Shown: in pieces, positions 1 to 8,942 of the stretch | Numbering within the stretch: position 1 is the stretch's first letter | Layout of the letters: the number at the start of each line of letters is the position of its first letter | Assembly (NCBI RefSeq): GCF_023656745.1 | Contig: NZ_JAMOKO010000005.1 | Span: forward strand, 1-64,000 | Direction of reading: 5' to 3' | Origin: Collinsella sp. BG-O-102 | Lineage (GTDB): Bacteria; Actinomycetota; Coriobacteriia; Coriobacteriales; Coriobacteriaceae | DNA length: 64,000 nt | Notes under the pieces: model-generated | Told to the model about the DNA's origin: nothing | Databases searched by the model: none | The model's input: only the letters and a program-made list of their open reading frames with translations | Made by a program: the position numbers and the translations under genes

Positions 1-56
1 GACATGCCGTCCTCCGATCTCCCGGGGCCGACCGATCCGGCCCTCAGGGTATCGGG

Positions 57-96
57 TTCCCACATTCATCCGTACATGTGCGGATGAATGTGGGAG
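57..96. repeat. Inverted repeat, 14-16 bp arms
   Basis: The arm CCCACATTCATCCG (59-72) is followed by an 8-base spacer and its exact reverse complement (81-94). One A-T and one G-T pair extend it outward. No T-tract follows, so it does not look like an intrinsic terminator; an operator or RNA processing site is possible. Confidence 0.7.
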
Positions 97-136
97 GTGT
101 TCGGATAAAGTCGATAATCAAGGCGTTATTTAGATA

Positions 137-180
137 AAGCGAGATGCCCGCAAGTCGCAGGCATCTCGCTTGTTGTATTT
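137..180 (+). terminator. Probable intrinsic terminator of an upstream gene
   Basis: AAGCGAGATGCC (137-148) pairs perfectly with GGCATCTCGCTT (160-171) around an 11-base loop, followed by the moderately T-rich run GTTGTATTT. It would end a transcript entering from the left of the window. Confidence 0.55.
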
Positions 181-201
181 GCTATTATCAGTCGAGTCAA
201 C

Positions 202-332
202 CTTAGGGTCGGGCGGCTTAGCTTTGTTCGCTACAAGTTCCGCACGCAAAGAAGAGCACTAAATGTGCTCTTCGTCTTGCGCAGGACTGTCCGCAGTAGC
301 GAATAAAGCTAAGCCGACCGACCCCAGCTAAG
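202..332 (+). repeat. Very long hairpin in the leuS leader
   Basis: Arms 206-234 and 296-324 are complementary at 28 of 29 positions (one G-U pair, one mismatch). CTTAG (202-206) and CTAAG (328-332) extend the match. Inside, CGCAA/TTGCG (245-249/277-281) and GAAGAGCAC/GTGCTCTTC (251-259/265-273) continue the stem. As RNA this would fold as one long rod ending 3 nt before the leuS Shine-Dalgarno (AAAGGAG, 336-342). No T-box core is present. It could be a leuS leader control element or an inserted palindromic element. Confidence 0.7.
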
Positions 333-347
333 ATTAAAGGAGCTGAT

Positions 348-2924
348 ATGTGCGATTGCACAGATCATAAGGACGAGATTCCTGCCTACGACGCGCAGGC
401 CATTGAGTCCAAGTGGATGAAGGCCTGGGAGGACTCCAACCTCTTTGCCGTCGACACCGACGACAGTAAGCCCAAGAAGTACGTGCTCGAGATGTTCCCG
501 TATCCGTCGGGCGACCTGCACATGGGCCACGCTCGCAACTATACCATTGGCGATGCCATGGCCCGTCAGGCCCGCATGCGCGGCTACGACGTGCTGCATC
601 CCATCGGCTTTGACGCCTTTGGTCTGCCTGCCGAGAACGCCGCCATCAAGCACAATACGCAGGCTGCCGCCTGGACGTATAAGAATATGGACCAGGCGCT
701 CGCCACGATGAAGCGCATGGGCTTCTCCTACGATCTGGATCGCATGGTCAAGACCTGCAGCCCCGACTACTACCGCTGGGGTCAGTGGATCTTTGAGAAG
801 CTGTGGGAAAAGGGCCTGGTCTACCGCAAGAAGAACCCGGTCAACTGGTGCCCCAACTGCAAGACCGTTCTGGCCAACGAGCAGGTCACCGAGGGCAAGT
901 GCTGGCGCTGCGGCACCGAGCCCGAGAAGCGCGATCTTGAGCAGTGGTACTTCAAGATTACCGAGTACTCCCAGGAGCTGCTCGACGATCTGGAGAAGCT
1001 CCCCGGCTGGCCTGAGCGCGTCAAGCAGATGCAGGCCAACTGGATTGGCCGCTCCGAGGGCGCCGAGGTCGACTTTACCCTGTGCGACCAGGATGGCGAG
1101 CCCATCGAGGGCGACGAGGGCAAGATCACCGTCTTCACCACGCGTGCCGATACGCTCTTTGGCGTCTCCTTCTTTGTCCTGGCTCCCGAGTACGCCCGTC
1201 TGCACGAGCTCGTCGAGGGCACGGAGTACGAGGAGGCCGTGACCAAGATCGTCGAGGACTCCAAGCATATCTCTGCCGTCGAGCGCGCCCAGGGCGCTCT
1301 CGAGAAGCACGGTGCCTTTACCGGACGCTACGTGGTGAACCCCGTCAACGGCGAGAAGGTCCCCGTGTGGGTTGCCGATTATGTCGTTGCCGACTACGGC
1401 ACCGGCGCCGTCATGGCCGTTCCCTGCGGCGACCAGCGCGACTTTGAGTTTGCCCGCAAGTACGACCTGCCGATCGTGCCGATTATCCTGGACGATGACG
1501 ATCGCGCTGTCGTCGAGGCCAGCGGCGAGACCATCGATACCTTCCATGCCGAGACCGTCGACTGGGATTGCGCCCACGCTGCCGAGGGTACGCTGGTCCA
1601 GTCCGGCAAGTACACTGGCATGCGCGGCGGTAAGCACTCCGAGGGTGAGGCTGCCATCGTGGCCGACCTCGAGGCCATGGGCTGCGGCCGTCGCAAGGTC
1701 GAGTTCCGCCTGCGCGACTGGCTCATCAGCCGCCAGCGCTATTGGGGCAACCCCATCCCGGCCATCCACTGCGAGCACTGCGGTATTGTGCCCGTGCCCG
1801 AGGATCAACTGCCGGTGACGCTGCCCGAGAACCTGGACCTGGGCGCCGGCGAGACCCTCGCCGAGTGCAAGGACTTCTACGAGACCACTTGCCCGGTCTG
1901 CGGTCGCCCGGCCAAGCGCGAGACCGATACCATGGACACCTTCACCTGCTCCAGCTGGTATTACCTGCGCTATACCGACCCGCACAACACCGAGCTGCCC
2001 TTCTCCCGCGAGGCCGCCGACCGTTGGATGCCCGTCGATAACTACATCGGCGGCATCGAGCACGCCATTCTTCACCTGCTCTACAGCCGCTTCTTTACCA
2101 AGGCGCTGCGCGACCTGGGCCTGCTGAGCGTGGACGAGCCCTTCACCAACCTGCTGTGCCAGGGCATGGTCAAGGACGAGAACGGCGACACCATGTCCAA
2201 GTCTAAGGGCAATGTGGTGCCCCCGAGCTCGGTTATCGAGCCCTACGGCGCCGACACCATGCGTCTGGCGATCCTGTTTATCGCCCCGCCCGAGAAGGAC
2301 TTCGACTGGGATCCCAAGGCCGTCGAGGGCGCCAACCGCTTTATTAAGCGCGCCTGGCGTATCGTGTGGCAGCTCGTCCAGTCGGGTGACGCCAACGTAG
2401 CCTTCGACAAGTCCGTGCTCGACGAGACCGCGATGAAGCTCTACCGCGAGCGTCACCGCACCATTGCCAAGTGCACCGAGGACTTCGATCGCGGCCAGTT
2501 CAACACCGCCATCTCGGCCGTCATGGAGCTCGTCAACGCGGCGAGCGCCTACCTCAACGCCACCGAGGGCGCTGAGCGTGACAAGGCTCTGTGCTACGGC
2601 GTGGCCAAGGACATCGTGAGCGTCCTGGCGCCCATCTGCCCGTTCTGGGCCGACGAGCTGTGGCACGAGGCCCTCGGCTGTGAGGGCAACGCCTACACCG
2701 CCGCCTGGCCCGAGTTCGACCTGGCCGAGTCCATCGAGGACACGGTGCAGATCGTCGTCCAGGTACTCGGCAAGGTCCGTGGCCGCATCGACGTGCCCCG
2801 CGATGCCTCCAACGAGGAAATGCAGGCTGCCGCCGAGGCTGCTGTCGCCAAGTGGACCGAGGGCAAGACGGTCGTCAAGGCTATCTGTGTACCCGGCAAG
2901 CTGGTCAACCTGGTGGTTAAGTAA
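348..2924 (+). CDS. leuS: Leucyl-tRNA synthetase
   Basis: Class I aminoacyl-tRNA synthetase that charges tRNA-Leu in the cytoplasm. The 858 aa length is normal. The HIGH-type motif is HMGH at residues 58-61 and the KMSKS-type motif is TMSKS at about 615-619. Cysteine pairs near residues 168-190 (CPNC...CWRC) and further on (CEHC, CPVC) form the zinc ribbons of the bacterial enzyme; the editing domain lies between them. The start has an AAAGGAG site 5 nt upstream. The gene is monocistronic, with a long leader hairpin before it and a bidirectional terminator after it. Confidence 0.98.
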   Translation: MCDCTDHKDEIPAYDAQAIESKWMKAWEDSNLFAVDTDDSKPKKYVLEMFPYPSGDLHMGHARNYTIGDAMARQARMRGYDVLHPIGFDAFGLPAENAAIKHNTQAAAWTYKNMDQALATMKRMGFSYDLDRMVKTCSPDYYRWGQWIFEKLWEKGLVYRKKNPVNWCPNCKTVLANEQVTEGKCWRCGTEPEKRDLEQWYFKITEYSQELLDDLEKLPGWPERVKQMQANWIGRSEGAEVDFTLCDQDGEPIEGDEGKITVFTTRADTLFGVSFFVLAPEYARLHELVEGTEYEEAVTKIVEDSKHISAVERAQGALEKHGAFTGRYVVNPVNGEKVPVWVADYVVADYGTGAVMAVPCGDQRDFEFARKYDLPIVPIILDDDDRAVVEASGETIDTFHAETVDWDCAHAAEGTLVQSGKYTGMRGGKHSEGEAAIVADLEAMGCGRRKVEFRLRDWLISRQRYWGNPIPAIHCEHCGIVPVPEDQLPVTLPENLDLGAGETLAECKDFYETTCPVCGRPAKRETDTMDTFTCSSWYYLRYTDPHNTELPFSREAADRWMPVDNYIGGIEHAILHLLYSRFFTKALRDLGLLSVDEPFTNLLCQGMVKDENGDTMSKSKGNVVPPSSVIEPYGADTMRLAILFIAPPEKDFDWDPKAVEGANRFIKRAWRIVWQLVQSGDANVAFDKSVLDETAMKLYRERHRTIAKCTEDFDRGQFNTAISAVMELVNAASAYLNATEGAERDKALCYGVAKDIVSVLAPICPFWADELWHEALGCEGNAYTAAWPEFDLAESIEDTVQIVVQVLGKVRGRIDVPRDASNEEMQAAAEAAVAKWTEGKTVVKAICVPGKLVNLVVK

Positions 2925-2953
2925 TCACTGCGAGCATAACTGACGCATAAAAG

Positions 2954-2989
2954 ACGAGGGGCGATTCGGTTGGGTCGTCCCTCGTTTAG
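2954..2989. terminator. Bidirectional terminator between leuS and the lipoprotein gene
   Basis: ACGAGGGGCGA (2954-2964) pairs with TCGTCCCTCGT (2975-2985) with one G-U pair. TTT follows on the plus strand, and CTTTTAT follows the hairpin when read on the minus strand. It sits between two convergent genes and can serve both. Confidence 0.75.
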
Positions 2990-3028
2990 CGCTGTGTGTA
3001 TTGTTTGGCTGGTGCCTAGCGCCACCCT

Positions 3029-3601
3029 CTACGGAATGTGCACCAGGTCCCTAAAGTAGACATTGCCCGTCTGCTCCTCAAACATCCAGATGTTGAGGTA
3101 GATGTCGTTGAGGTCGTTGTTCACGTCAAAGTCCGGGTCGTCGAAGGTGCCTACAAAGGTGAGCATCGCGGTCGCTTCTGCGCCTGCGGCGACGGGCTGG
3201 CGCATGCGCACGTCGCGGACGACACCGTTGACGTAGGCATAAGCATCAACATCGCCAAACATCATGTCGACATCGGTGTTGTTTGTCACCGCAAAGACCA
3301 ACACGGCGTCGCCGTAGCCATCTGTGTCCTTGCCCACGCAGGTAACATGGACGTTCTCGTCTGCCTCTAGGTCGATGGGGAACTGTTCTTGAGGGTCGGG
3401 ATCCAAACCCTGGGGGTCGACGATGTCTTCGTCTATTTTGTCGAAACGCTCCGAAGGCGTCGTTTTCTCGATGGCTTTGGTGCTGCCAAGATCCGGCTCA
3501 CATGGTCTAGTTTTACCATCGATGTTGCTACAGCCCGTCAGAGCGAACGAGCAGGCAGTGACGACGAGCGCGGTTGCGCAGAGGGTGCCTAGGCGTTTCA
3601 T
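3029..3601 (-). CDS. Putative lipoprotein with C-terminal beta-sandwich-like domain
   Basis: The 190 aa product starts with a lipoprotein signal peptide: positive residues (MKR), a hydrophobic stretch and the lipobox LTGC at 21-24, so Cys24 should be lipidated and the protein anchored outside the membrane. A polar linker (about 25-70) leads to a domain of about 115 residues with alternating hydrophobic strands, resembling the DUF4352/DUF5067-type extracellular domains of Gram-positive lipoproteins; that family link is tentative. An AAGGAG site lies 5 nt before the ATG on the minus strand. It is a single-gene unit convergent with leuS. Function unknown. Confidence 0.8.
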   Translation of the reverse strand: MKRLGTLCATALVVTACSFALTGCSNIDGKTRPCEPDLGSTKAIEKTTPSERFDKIDEDIVDPQGLDPDPQEQFPIDLEADENVHVTCVGKDTDGYGDAVLVFAVTNNTDVDMMFGDVDAYAYVNGVVRDVRMRQPVAAGAEATAMLTFVGTFDDPDFDVNNDLNDIYLNIWMFEEQTGNVYFRDLVHIP

Positions 3602-3863
3602 GGTGACTCCTTGCCGTAGAGGATTTGGAAGGTTGTGCGGTCAATGCGTGCGGCAGGCTTTCTCGCTACAGTATGCCTCTCAGCTCCAGTCTGACCGGTG
3701 TGTGCTCAGGGATGGAATGCCCAGAGGGCCCGATTCGACCGGTGCGCTGGGACGCATGGCCCGTTTTGAGGCTTTTGGGGAGCACCGCATAGGGGCCCTC
3801 GCCTAATTGTTGTATTCTTGTGGAGATGCTGTGGGCACGCTGACCTGTGGGTTTGCGTTGTGC

Positions 3864-3892
3864 TTGCACGTATTCGCAGGTATTGGTATAGT
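3864..3892 (+). promoter_or_regulatory. Promoter of the rimP-nusA-infB operon
   Basis: TTGCAC (3864-3869), 17 bp spacer, TATAGT (3887-3892): a near-consensus primary-sigma promoter. Transcription should start near 3899, giving a leader of about 70 nt. Confidence 0.75.
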
Positions 3893-3919
3893 TTGCTTGC
3901 AAATGAAGTTGTAAATGAA

Positions 3920-3950
3920 AGAAGTGGGGTTTCGGCCCCGCTTCTTTTTT
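3920..3950 (+). terminator. Leader terminator or attenuator before rimP
   Basis: AGAAGTGGGG (3920-3929) pairs with CCCCGCTTCT (3936-3945) with one G-U pair, and the T-run continues to 3950. It lies only about 20 nt after the predicted transcription start and just before the rimP ribosome-binding site (GGAGG, 3959-3963). Everything in the operon must be transcribed through it, so it can act as an attenuator. NusA, encoded two genes down, influences intrinsic termination in other bacteria, so feedback is plausible but inferred. Confidence 0.75.
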
Positions 3951-3970
3951 GTATGGATGGAGGTGCCGCA

Positions 3971-4465
3971 ATGGTCAAGACCAAGACCGAGCAGGCGATT
4001 ATCGATGCGCTCGAGGCCGTCGCTCCCCAGCACGATGTCGACATCGTCGACGTTGAGCTCGTGGGTGCCACCAAGGCCCCCTGCGTGCGCGTGCGTATCG
4101 AGGGTGCCGAGGGTCAGAGCCTGTCGCTCAACGACGTCACGGCCAACACGAAGTGGGTCGGCGACGTGATTGAGGAGCTCGACCCCATCTCTTCGAGCTA
4201 TACGCTCGAGGTGTCGAGCCCGGGCATGGCGCGCCCGCTGCGCCGCCCGCGCGACTTTGCCCGCTTTGTGGGCGAGGACTGCGAGCTCACCTCCACCGCC
4301 ACCGAGGGCCGTCGCAAGTACACCGGCAAGATTGCCGCCGCGACCGAGACGAACGTGACCCTCGAGCTCGAGGACGGCGAGTCCGTCACCCTCGATTTCT
4401 CTGATGTTAAAAAGTGCAAGTTGAAGCCCACCTACGACTTCAAGCCCGCGAAGGAAGGAAACTAA
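3971..4465 (+). CDS. rimP: Ribosome maturation factor RimP
   Basis: Assists 30S subunit maturation. The 164 aa product starts MVKTKTEQAI, has the N-terminal alpha/beta domain with the conserved VELVG segment and a C-terminal SH3-like barrel (LEVSSPGMARPL near the junction, then the KYTGKI strand region). I chose the ATG at 3971 because GGAGG lies 7 nt upstream; an ATG at 3953 and an open frame back to 3818 are in phase but precede or contain the leader terminator. nusA follows 1 nt after the stop, as in most bacteria. Confidence 0.95.
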   Translation: MVKTKTEQAIIDALEAVAPQHDVDIVDVELVGATKAPCVRVRIEGAEGQSLSLNDVTANTKWVGDVIEELDPISSSYTLEVSSPGMARPLRRPRDFARFVGEDCELTSTATEGRRKYTGKIAAATETNVTLELEDGESVTLDFSDVKKCKLKPTYDFKPAKEGN

Positions 4466-4466
4466 C

Positions 4467-5714
4467 ATGGCAGCATCCGACATGATGTCCGCCCTGATGG
4501 AGCTTTGCCAGGAGAGGCACATCGACCAGCTCTACCTGATCGACCGCCTGGAGCAGTCGCTCGCCAAGAGCTATGCCGAGATCCTGCATCTTGAGTGGGG
4601 CGCCAAGGTGACCATCGACCGCACCACCGGCAAGATCTACGTTTACCGTCTGGAGCCGATCGACGATTCCATGGACGAGGAGGGCAACTTCACCGAGTTC
4701 GAGGAGATCGACGTCACCCCCAAGAACACGAGCCGCATCGCCGCCCAGCATGCCAAGGCCGAGATCAACGCCATCGTGCGCAACTCCGCCCGCGAGCAGA
4801 TCTACGAGGAGTTCTCCGGCCGTATCGGTGACCTCATCAGCGGTACCGTGCTGCAGTCCACGCCCGACTTCACGATCGTCAAGATCCGCGATGGCGTCGA
4901 GGCCGAGCTGCCACATTTTGACCAGCGTCGTTACGAGAACGAGCGCAACGAGCGTCCGATGGGCGAGCGCTATCTGCACAACCAGCACATCAAGGCCGTG
5001 ATCATCGACGTCCGCGATCCCAACTCCAACCTGCAGCCGGTTCGCGGCGAGCACAGCCGTCCGCCGATTGTCATCTCCCGTACCCACCCCGAGCTCATGC
5101 GTCGTCTGTTTGAGCAGGAGGTGCCCGAGATCTATGAGGGCACCGTCCAGATTAAGTCGATCGCCCGCGAGCCCGGCCAGCGCTCCAAGGTCGCCGTCCA
5201 CTCGCTCGACGACCGCCTGGATCCCGTGGGCGCTTGCGTCGGCCCCAAGGGCAGCCGTGTCCGTGCCGTCGTGGGCGAGCTCCGCGGAGAGCGTGTCGAC
5301 GTCATCCTGTGGGATGCCGATCCGGCCGTCTACGTCGCCAACGCCCTGTCGCCCGCCAAGGTCACCCGCGTCCTCATCGACGAGGAGAAGGCCTATGCCG
5401 GCGTCATCGTGCCCGACGACCAGCTTTCGCTCGCCATCGGCAAGGAGGGCCAGAATGCCCGTCTCGCCGCTCGCCTGACCGGCTGGCACATCGACATCAA
5501 GTCCGAGACCCTTGCCGCCGACATCCTCAAGAACGTCCCCGTTCACGAGGAGCCCGCCGCCGACCTGATCGGTGACGAGGAGGACGATGACGTCCGTCGC
5601 TGCGAGTACGTGTCCGAGGACGGCGTCCAGTGCCGCAACCAGGCCCGCCCCGGCTCCCGTTTCTGCGGTGTCCACGACACCGACGCCTTCGATGATGCGG
5701 AGGACCTGATCTAG
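4467..5714 (+). CDS. nusA: Transcription termination/antitermination factor NusA with C-terminal zinc-finger-like tail
   Basis: Binds RNA polymerase and nascent RNA and modulates pausing, termination and antitermination. The 415 aa product has the N-terminal polymerase-binding domain (to about 125), an S1 domain (about 130-200) and two KH domains (KH1 includes [14 protein letters not shown]2 includes [16 protein letters not shown]). The last about 40 residues are unusual: Cys379, Cys389, Cys400 and His403 form a C-x9-C-x10-C-x2-H pattern that looks metal-binding, followed by an acidic end. YlxR and the L7Ae-like gene that often follow nusA are absent; infB comes next after 91 nt. Confidence 0.97.
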   Translation: MAASDMMSALMELCQERHIDQLYLIDRLEQSLAKSYAEILHLEWGAKVTIDRTTGKIYVYRLEPIDDSMDEEGNFTEFEEIDVTPKNTSRIAAQHAKAEINAIVRNSAREQIYEEFSGRIGDLISGTVLQSTPDFTIVKIRDGVEAELPHFDQRRYENERNERPMGERYLHNQHIKAVIIDVRDPNSNLQPVRGEHSRPPIVISRTHPELMRRLFEQEVPEIYEGTVQIKSIAREPGQRSKVAVHSLDDRLDPVGACVGPKGSRVRAVVGELRGERVDVILWDADPAVYVANALSPAKVTRVLIDEEKAYAGVIVPDDQLSLAIGKEGQNARLAARLTGWHIDIKSETLAADILKNVPVHEEPAADLIGDEEDDDVRRCEYVSEDGVQCRNQARPGSRFCGVHDTDAFDDAEDLI

Positions 5715-5805
5715 CGCGCGGTCGCGTCGGGCGGGTCCCGGCGCATCTCCCACGCTCGTTCAGTCTCTAGGCACCCAAGGTGCCAGAAAGGGTAGGTGAA
5801 GTCAT

Positions 5806-8520
5806 ATGGCAAAAGTCCGTGTGTCCACCCTGGCCAAAGAGTTCGGCATGACCTCCAAGGAACTGATGGGTCATCTCGCCGAAATGAAGATTCCCGCTAA
5901 GTCCGCTTCCTCCGCCCTGGAGGACGCTTACGTCGCCATGGTCCGCAAGCAGCTCGCCTCGGTGATCGAGGCCCGCGCCAAGGAAGTCGAGGCCGCCAAG
6001 CAGGCCGAGGAGGAGGCAGCCGCCGCCGAGGAGGCAGCGCGCGCTGCCGAGGCCGAGCGCGAGCGCATCGCCGCCGAGAAGGCACGCGAGGAGGAGCGCC
6101 GCCAGTTCGCCGCGGCCCAGGCTGCCGAGGAGGCTGCCCGCGCCGAGGCCGAGGCCAAGAAGAAGGCCGAGCAGGAGCGCCTTGCCCGCGAGAAGGAGGA
6201 GGCTGCCCGTGAGGCCCAGCGCCGCGCCGTCCCCGCTTCCGACTCCGGTTCGCGCTTCCGTTCGCTGCTCGACCAGATCGCCGCACAGGAGACCGTGCTT
6301 AAGGAGAAGAAGGACGCCGAGGAGAAGGCCAAGGCCGAGCGCGCCTCCGAGCGCGGCAACCGTCGTGGCGGCAACAACGACCGTCGCGGTGGCCGTCGTA
6401 ACGATCGCAACGCCTCCGAAAACAACTCCGATCGCAACGCTTCCGAGAGCCGTCCGCATAGCCATCGCACCAACGCCAGCAACAACGTCGCTGCCGGCAT
6501 GGACTTCCCCAACCCCGATAAGCAGGGCAAGGGCAAGAAGCGCAAAGGCGGTCACGGTAACGATGAGGACCACTACAGCCGCATGGCTCGTGAGGCCGAG
6601 GAGTACAGCCGCGAGAAGGTGCTCGAGGAGGCCCGCGCCGCCGTCGAGGAGGCCTCTCGCGAGTCCACCGGTCGCCGCAAGAAGCGCAAGGAGAAGCGCG
6701 AGCGCGAGGCTGCTAAGGCTCAGGAGGAGCGCAAGATAGAGGAGGCGCTGGCCCAGGGCGTGAACCCCGAGGACCTCGACGCCATCAAGGTCTCCCAGGG
6801 CGTTACCGTCCAGGAGCTTGCCGAGGCGCTCGACGTTCCGGCCAACGACATCATTAAGCGCCTGTTCCTGCTGGGTACGCCGCTCACCATGACGCAGTCC
6901 ATGTCCGACGACCTCGTCGAGCTCGTTGCCGACGACCTGGGCCGTCAGATCAAGATCATCACCCCCGAGGAGGAGAACACCTTCTCGTTCTACGACGATC
7001 CCGCCGACCTTAAGCCGCGTGCCCCGGTCGTCACCGTCATGGGCCACGTCGACCACGGCAAGACGTCGCTGCTCGATGCCATCCGTCACACCGGCGTTGC
7101 TGCCGGCGAGGCGGGCGGCATTACGCAGGCCATCGGCGCTTCGCAGGTCATGATCAACGACCGCAAGATCACCTTCATCGATACCCCGGGTCACGCTACC
7201 TTTACGGCCATGCGTGCCCGTGGCGCCAAGGTGACCGACATCGTCATCCTGATCGTCGCCGCCGACGACGGCGTCATGCCCCAGACGGTCGAGTCGATCA
7301 ACCACGCCAAGGCCGCCGGCGTACCCATCGTCGTTGCCGTCAACAAGATCGATAAGCCGGGCGCCAACCCCGACCGCGTGCGCCAGGAGCTCACCGAGTA
7401 CGGCGTCATCCCCGAGGAGTGGGGCGGACAGAACATGTTCGTCAACATCTCGGCCAAGCAGAAGATCGGTATCGATGACCTTCTGGAGACCGTGCTGCTC
7501 CAGGCCGACGTGCTCGAGCTTAAGGCCAACCCGGACACCTTTGCCTCCGGCAATGTCCTCGAGGCCAAGCTCGACAAGGGCCGCGGCTCGGTCGCTACCG
7601 TGCTCGTGACCCGCGGTACCTTGCACGTGGGCGATACGCTGGTCGCCGGCCTTACCTACGGCCGCGTCCGTGCTATGCTCGACCCCAAGGGTCGCGCCGT
7701 CACCGAGGCCGGTCCCTCCGACGCCGTCGAGATTTTGGGCCTGCAGTCTGTGCCCAACGCCGGCGACGAGTTCCGCGTGTTCGAGGACGAGCGCGAGGCT
7801 CGCGCCCTTGCCGACGAGCGTTCGCTCAAGGCCCGTATCGAGGAGCAGAGCCGCGTCAAGCACGTCACGCTCGAGAACCTCTTCGAGACCATTGCCGACG
7901 CCGAGGTCAAGGAGCTCAACCTGATCATCAAGGCCGACGTCCAGGGTTCCATCGAGGCCCTTCAGGACTCGCTCGACAAGATGGATCAGTCCGAGGTTCG
8001 CATCAACACGATCCACTCCGCCGTTGGCGCCATCAACGAGACCGACGTCGTCCTGGCCGACGCCTCTAACGCCATCATCATCGGCTTTGGCGTCCGTCCC
8101 GACGGTAAGGCCCGCTCCGCCGCCGAGCGCGAGGGCGTCGAGATCCGTTGCTACGACGTCATCTACAAGTGCCTCGAGGAGCTCGACGCCGCCCGTATCG
8201 GCATGCTCAAGCCCACCGAGGTCGAGGTCGCCACGGGTACCGCGACCGTCCTGGACACCTTCAAGGTGCCCAAAGTCGGTATCGCCGCCGGTGTCCGCGT
8301 CGAAGAGGGCGAGATCGCCGCGACCGATTCCGTGCGTCTGGTGCGCGACGGTATCGTGGTCTTCAACGGCAAGATCGCCTCGATGCGCCACTACAAGGAC
8401 GAGGCCAAGAGCCTCAAGAGCGGTTCCGAGGGCGGCATTGGCCTGGAGAACTTCCAGGACATCAAGCCCGGCGACCAGATCGAGGGTTACCGCATCGACC
8501 AGGTTGCCCGTACCGAGTAG
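5806..8520 (+). CDS. infB: Translation initiation factor IF-2
   Basis: GTPase that places fMet-tRNA on the 30S subunit and promotes subunit joining. The 904 aa product begins with an IF2-N domain (about 1-55), then a long Ala/Glu/Arg-rich coiled region and an Arg-Gly-Asn-rich stretch (to about 330), a second IF2-N-like segment, and the G domain. GHVDHGKT at 413-420 is the P-loop; DTPG, NKID and SAK motifs follow. Domains II-IV fill the C-terminus. A small hairpin (GGCACC-CAA-GGTGCC, 5770-5784) and GGTAGGTGA precede the ATG. Confidence 0.98.
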   Translation: MAKVRVSTLAKEFGMTSKELMGHLAEMKIPAKSASSALEDAYVAMVRKQLASVIEARAKEVEAAKQAEEEAAAAEEAARAAEAERERIAAEKAREEERRQFAAAQAAEEAARAEAEAKKKAEQERLAREKEEAAREAQRRAVPASDSGSRFRSLLDQIAAQETVLKEKKDAEEKAKAERASERGNRRGGNNDRRGGRRNDRNASENNSDRNASESRPHSHRTNASNNVAAGMDFPNPDKQGKGKKRKGGHGNDEDHYSRMAREAEEYSREKVLEEARAAVEEASRESTGRRKKRKEKREREAAKAQEERKIEEALAQGVNPEDLDAIKVSQGVTVQELAEALDVPANDIIKRLFLLGTPLTMTQSMSDDLVELVADDLGRQIKIITPEEENTFSFYDDPADLKPRAPVVTVMGHVDHGKTSLLDAIRHTGVAAGEAGGITQAIGASQVMINDRKITFIDTPGHATFTAMRARGAKVTDIVILIVAADDGVMPQTVESINHAKAAGVPIVVAVNKIDKPGANPDRVRQELTEYGVIPEEWGGQNMFVNISAKQKIGIDDLLETVLLQADVLELKANPDTFASGNVLEAKLDKGRGSVATVLVTRGTLHVGDTLVAGLTYGRVRAMLDPKGRAVTEAGPSDAVEILGLQSVPNAGDEFRVFEDEREARALADERSLKARIEEQSRVKHVTLENLFETIADAEVKELNLIIKADVQGSIEALQDSLDKMDQSEVRINTIHSAVGAINETDVVLADASNAIIIGFGVRPDGKARSAAEREGVEIRCYDVIYKCLEELDAARIGMLKPTEVEVATGTATVLDTFKVPKVGIAAGVRVEEGEIAATDSVRLVRDGIVVFNGKIASMRHYKDEAKSLKSGSEGGIGLENFQDIKPGDQIEGYRIDQVARTE

Positions 8521-8531
8521 GGGGTAGCGCT

Positions 8532-8942
8532 ATGAAGCAAACGCAGGCAACCCGCCGTCTGGGCGAGCAGCTTCGCGAGAAGCTCGGTTATATCCTGCTC
8601 TTTGAGGTTTCCGATCCGCGTCTCGACCTGGTTACTTTGACCGCGGTCGAGGTCGCGGTGGACCGTTCCTTCGCGCGCGTGTACGTGTCGTGCGATGCGA
8701 GCCGCTACGACGAGGTCATGGAGGCGCTCGCAATCGCCAAGGGCCGTATTCGCAGCCTGTTGGCTCGCTCGCTCGATTGGCGTGTCACGCCCGAGCTCGA
8801 TTTTCGCATCGATCGCTCGACCGATGAGGCCGAGCGCATCACGCGTGCGCTGGAAAACGTTCCCGCCACGCTTGCGATCGAAAAGGACGAGGACGGCTAT
8901 CCGATAGCGGATGCCGCCCAGGAGGCAGCTTTAGATGACTAA
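8532..8942 (+). CDS. rbfA: Ribosome-binding factor A
   Basis: Cold-shock-linked factor needed for late 16S rRNA 5' end maturation. The 136 aa product starts MKQTQATRRLGEQLREKLG and contains the KH-type fold with the DPRLDLVTLTAVEV strand and the conserved RVTPELDFRID segment near the C-terminus. The ATG at 8532 follows the infB stop by 11 nt. The 3' end overlaps the next gene by 8 nt, indicating translational coupling. Confidence 0.95.
   Translation: MKQTQATRRLGEQLREKLGYILLFEVSDPRLDLVTLTAVEVAVDRSFARVYVSCDASRYDEVMEALAIAKGRIRSLLARSLDWRVTPELDFRIDRSTDEAERITRALENVPATLAIEKDEDGYPIADAAQEAALDD

Larger units (their letters stand above)
1..347. other. Untranslated region upstream of leuS
   Basis: No supported gene lies here. 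The stretch holds, in order, a 14-16 bp inverted repeat (57-96), a terminator-like hairpin (137-171) and a very long inverted repeat (202-332) that ends just before the leuS ribosome-binding site. I could not assign a convincing -35/-10 pair for leuS. The first 100 bases may contain the end of a gene that starts outside the window, but no family is recognisable. Confidence 0.6.
3602..3970. other. Intergenic region with promoter and leader of the rimP operon
   Basis: The left part (3602-3860) lies upstream of the minus-strand lipoprotein gene and contains nothing I can name. The right part carries the rimP-operon promoter (3864-3892) and a terminator hairpin in its short leader (3920-3950). 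Confidence 0.6.

Noticed and set aside
202-332. leuS leader as a T-box
   Set aside because: No GGGTGG-type T-box core, AGAGAGC or specifier loop, and no terminator before leuS; only a long hairpin is present.
309-2666. Long open frame on the minus strand opposite leuS (785 codons); similar long antisense frames opposite infB, nusA, smc, ftsH and ileS
   Set aside because: They are mirror frames created by GC-rich codon bias of well-identified genes, have no family motifs and no ribosome-binding sites, and are rich in repeated small residues.
3818-3970. Longer N-terminus for RimP
   Set aside because: The frame is open but contains the promoter and leader terminator; the start at 3971 has a good ribosome-binding site and matches the family length.
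6000-6700. Repeat array in infB
   Set aside because: Repetition is Ala/Glu/Arg low-complexity coding of the normal IF-2 N-terminal extension, not a DNA repeat element.
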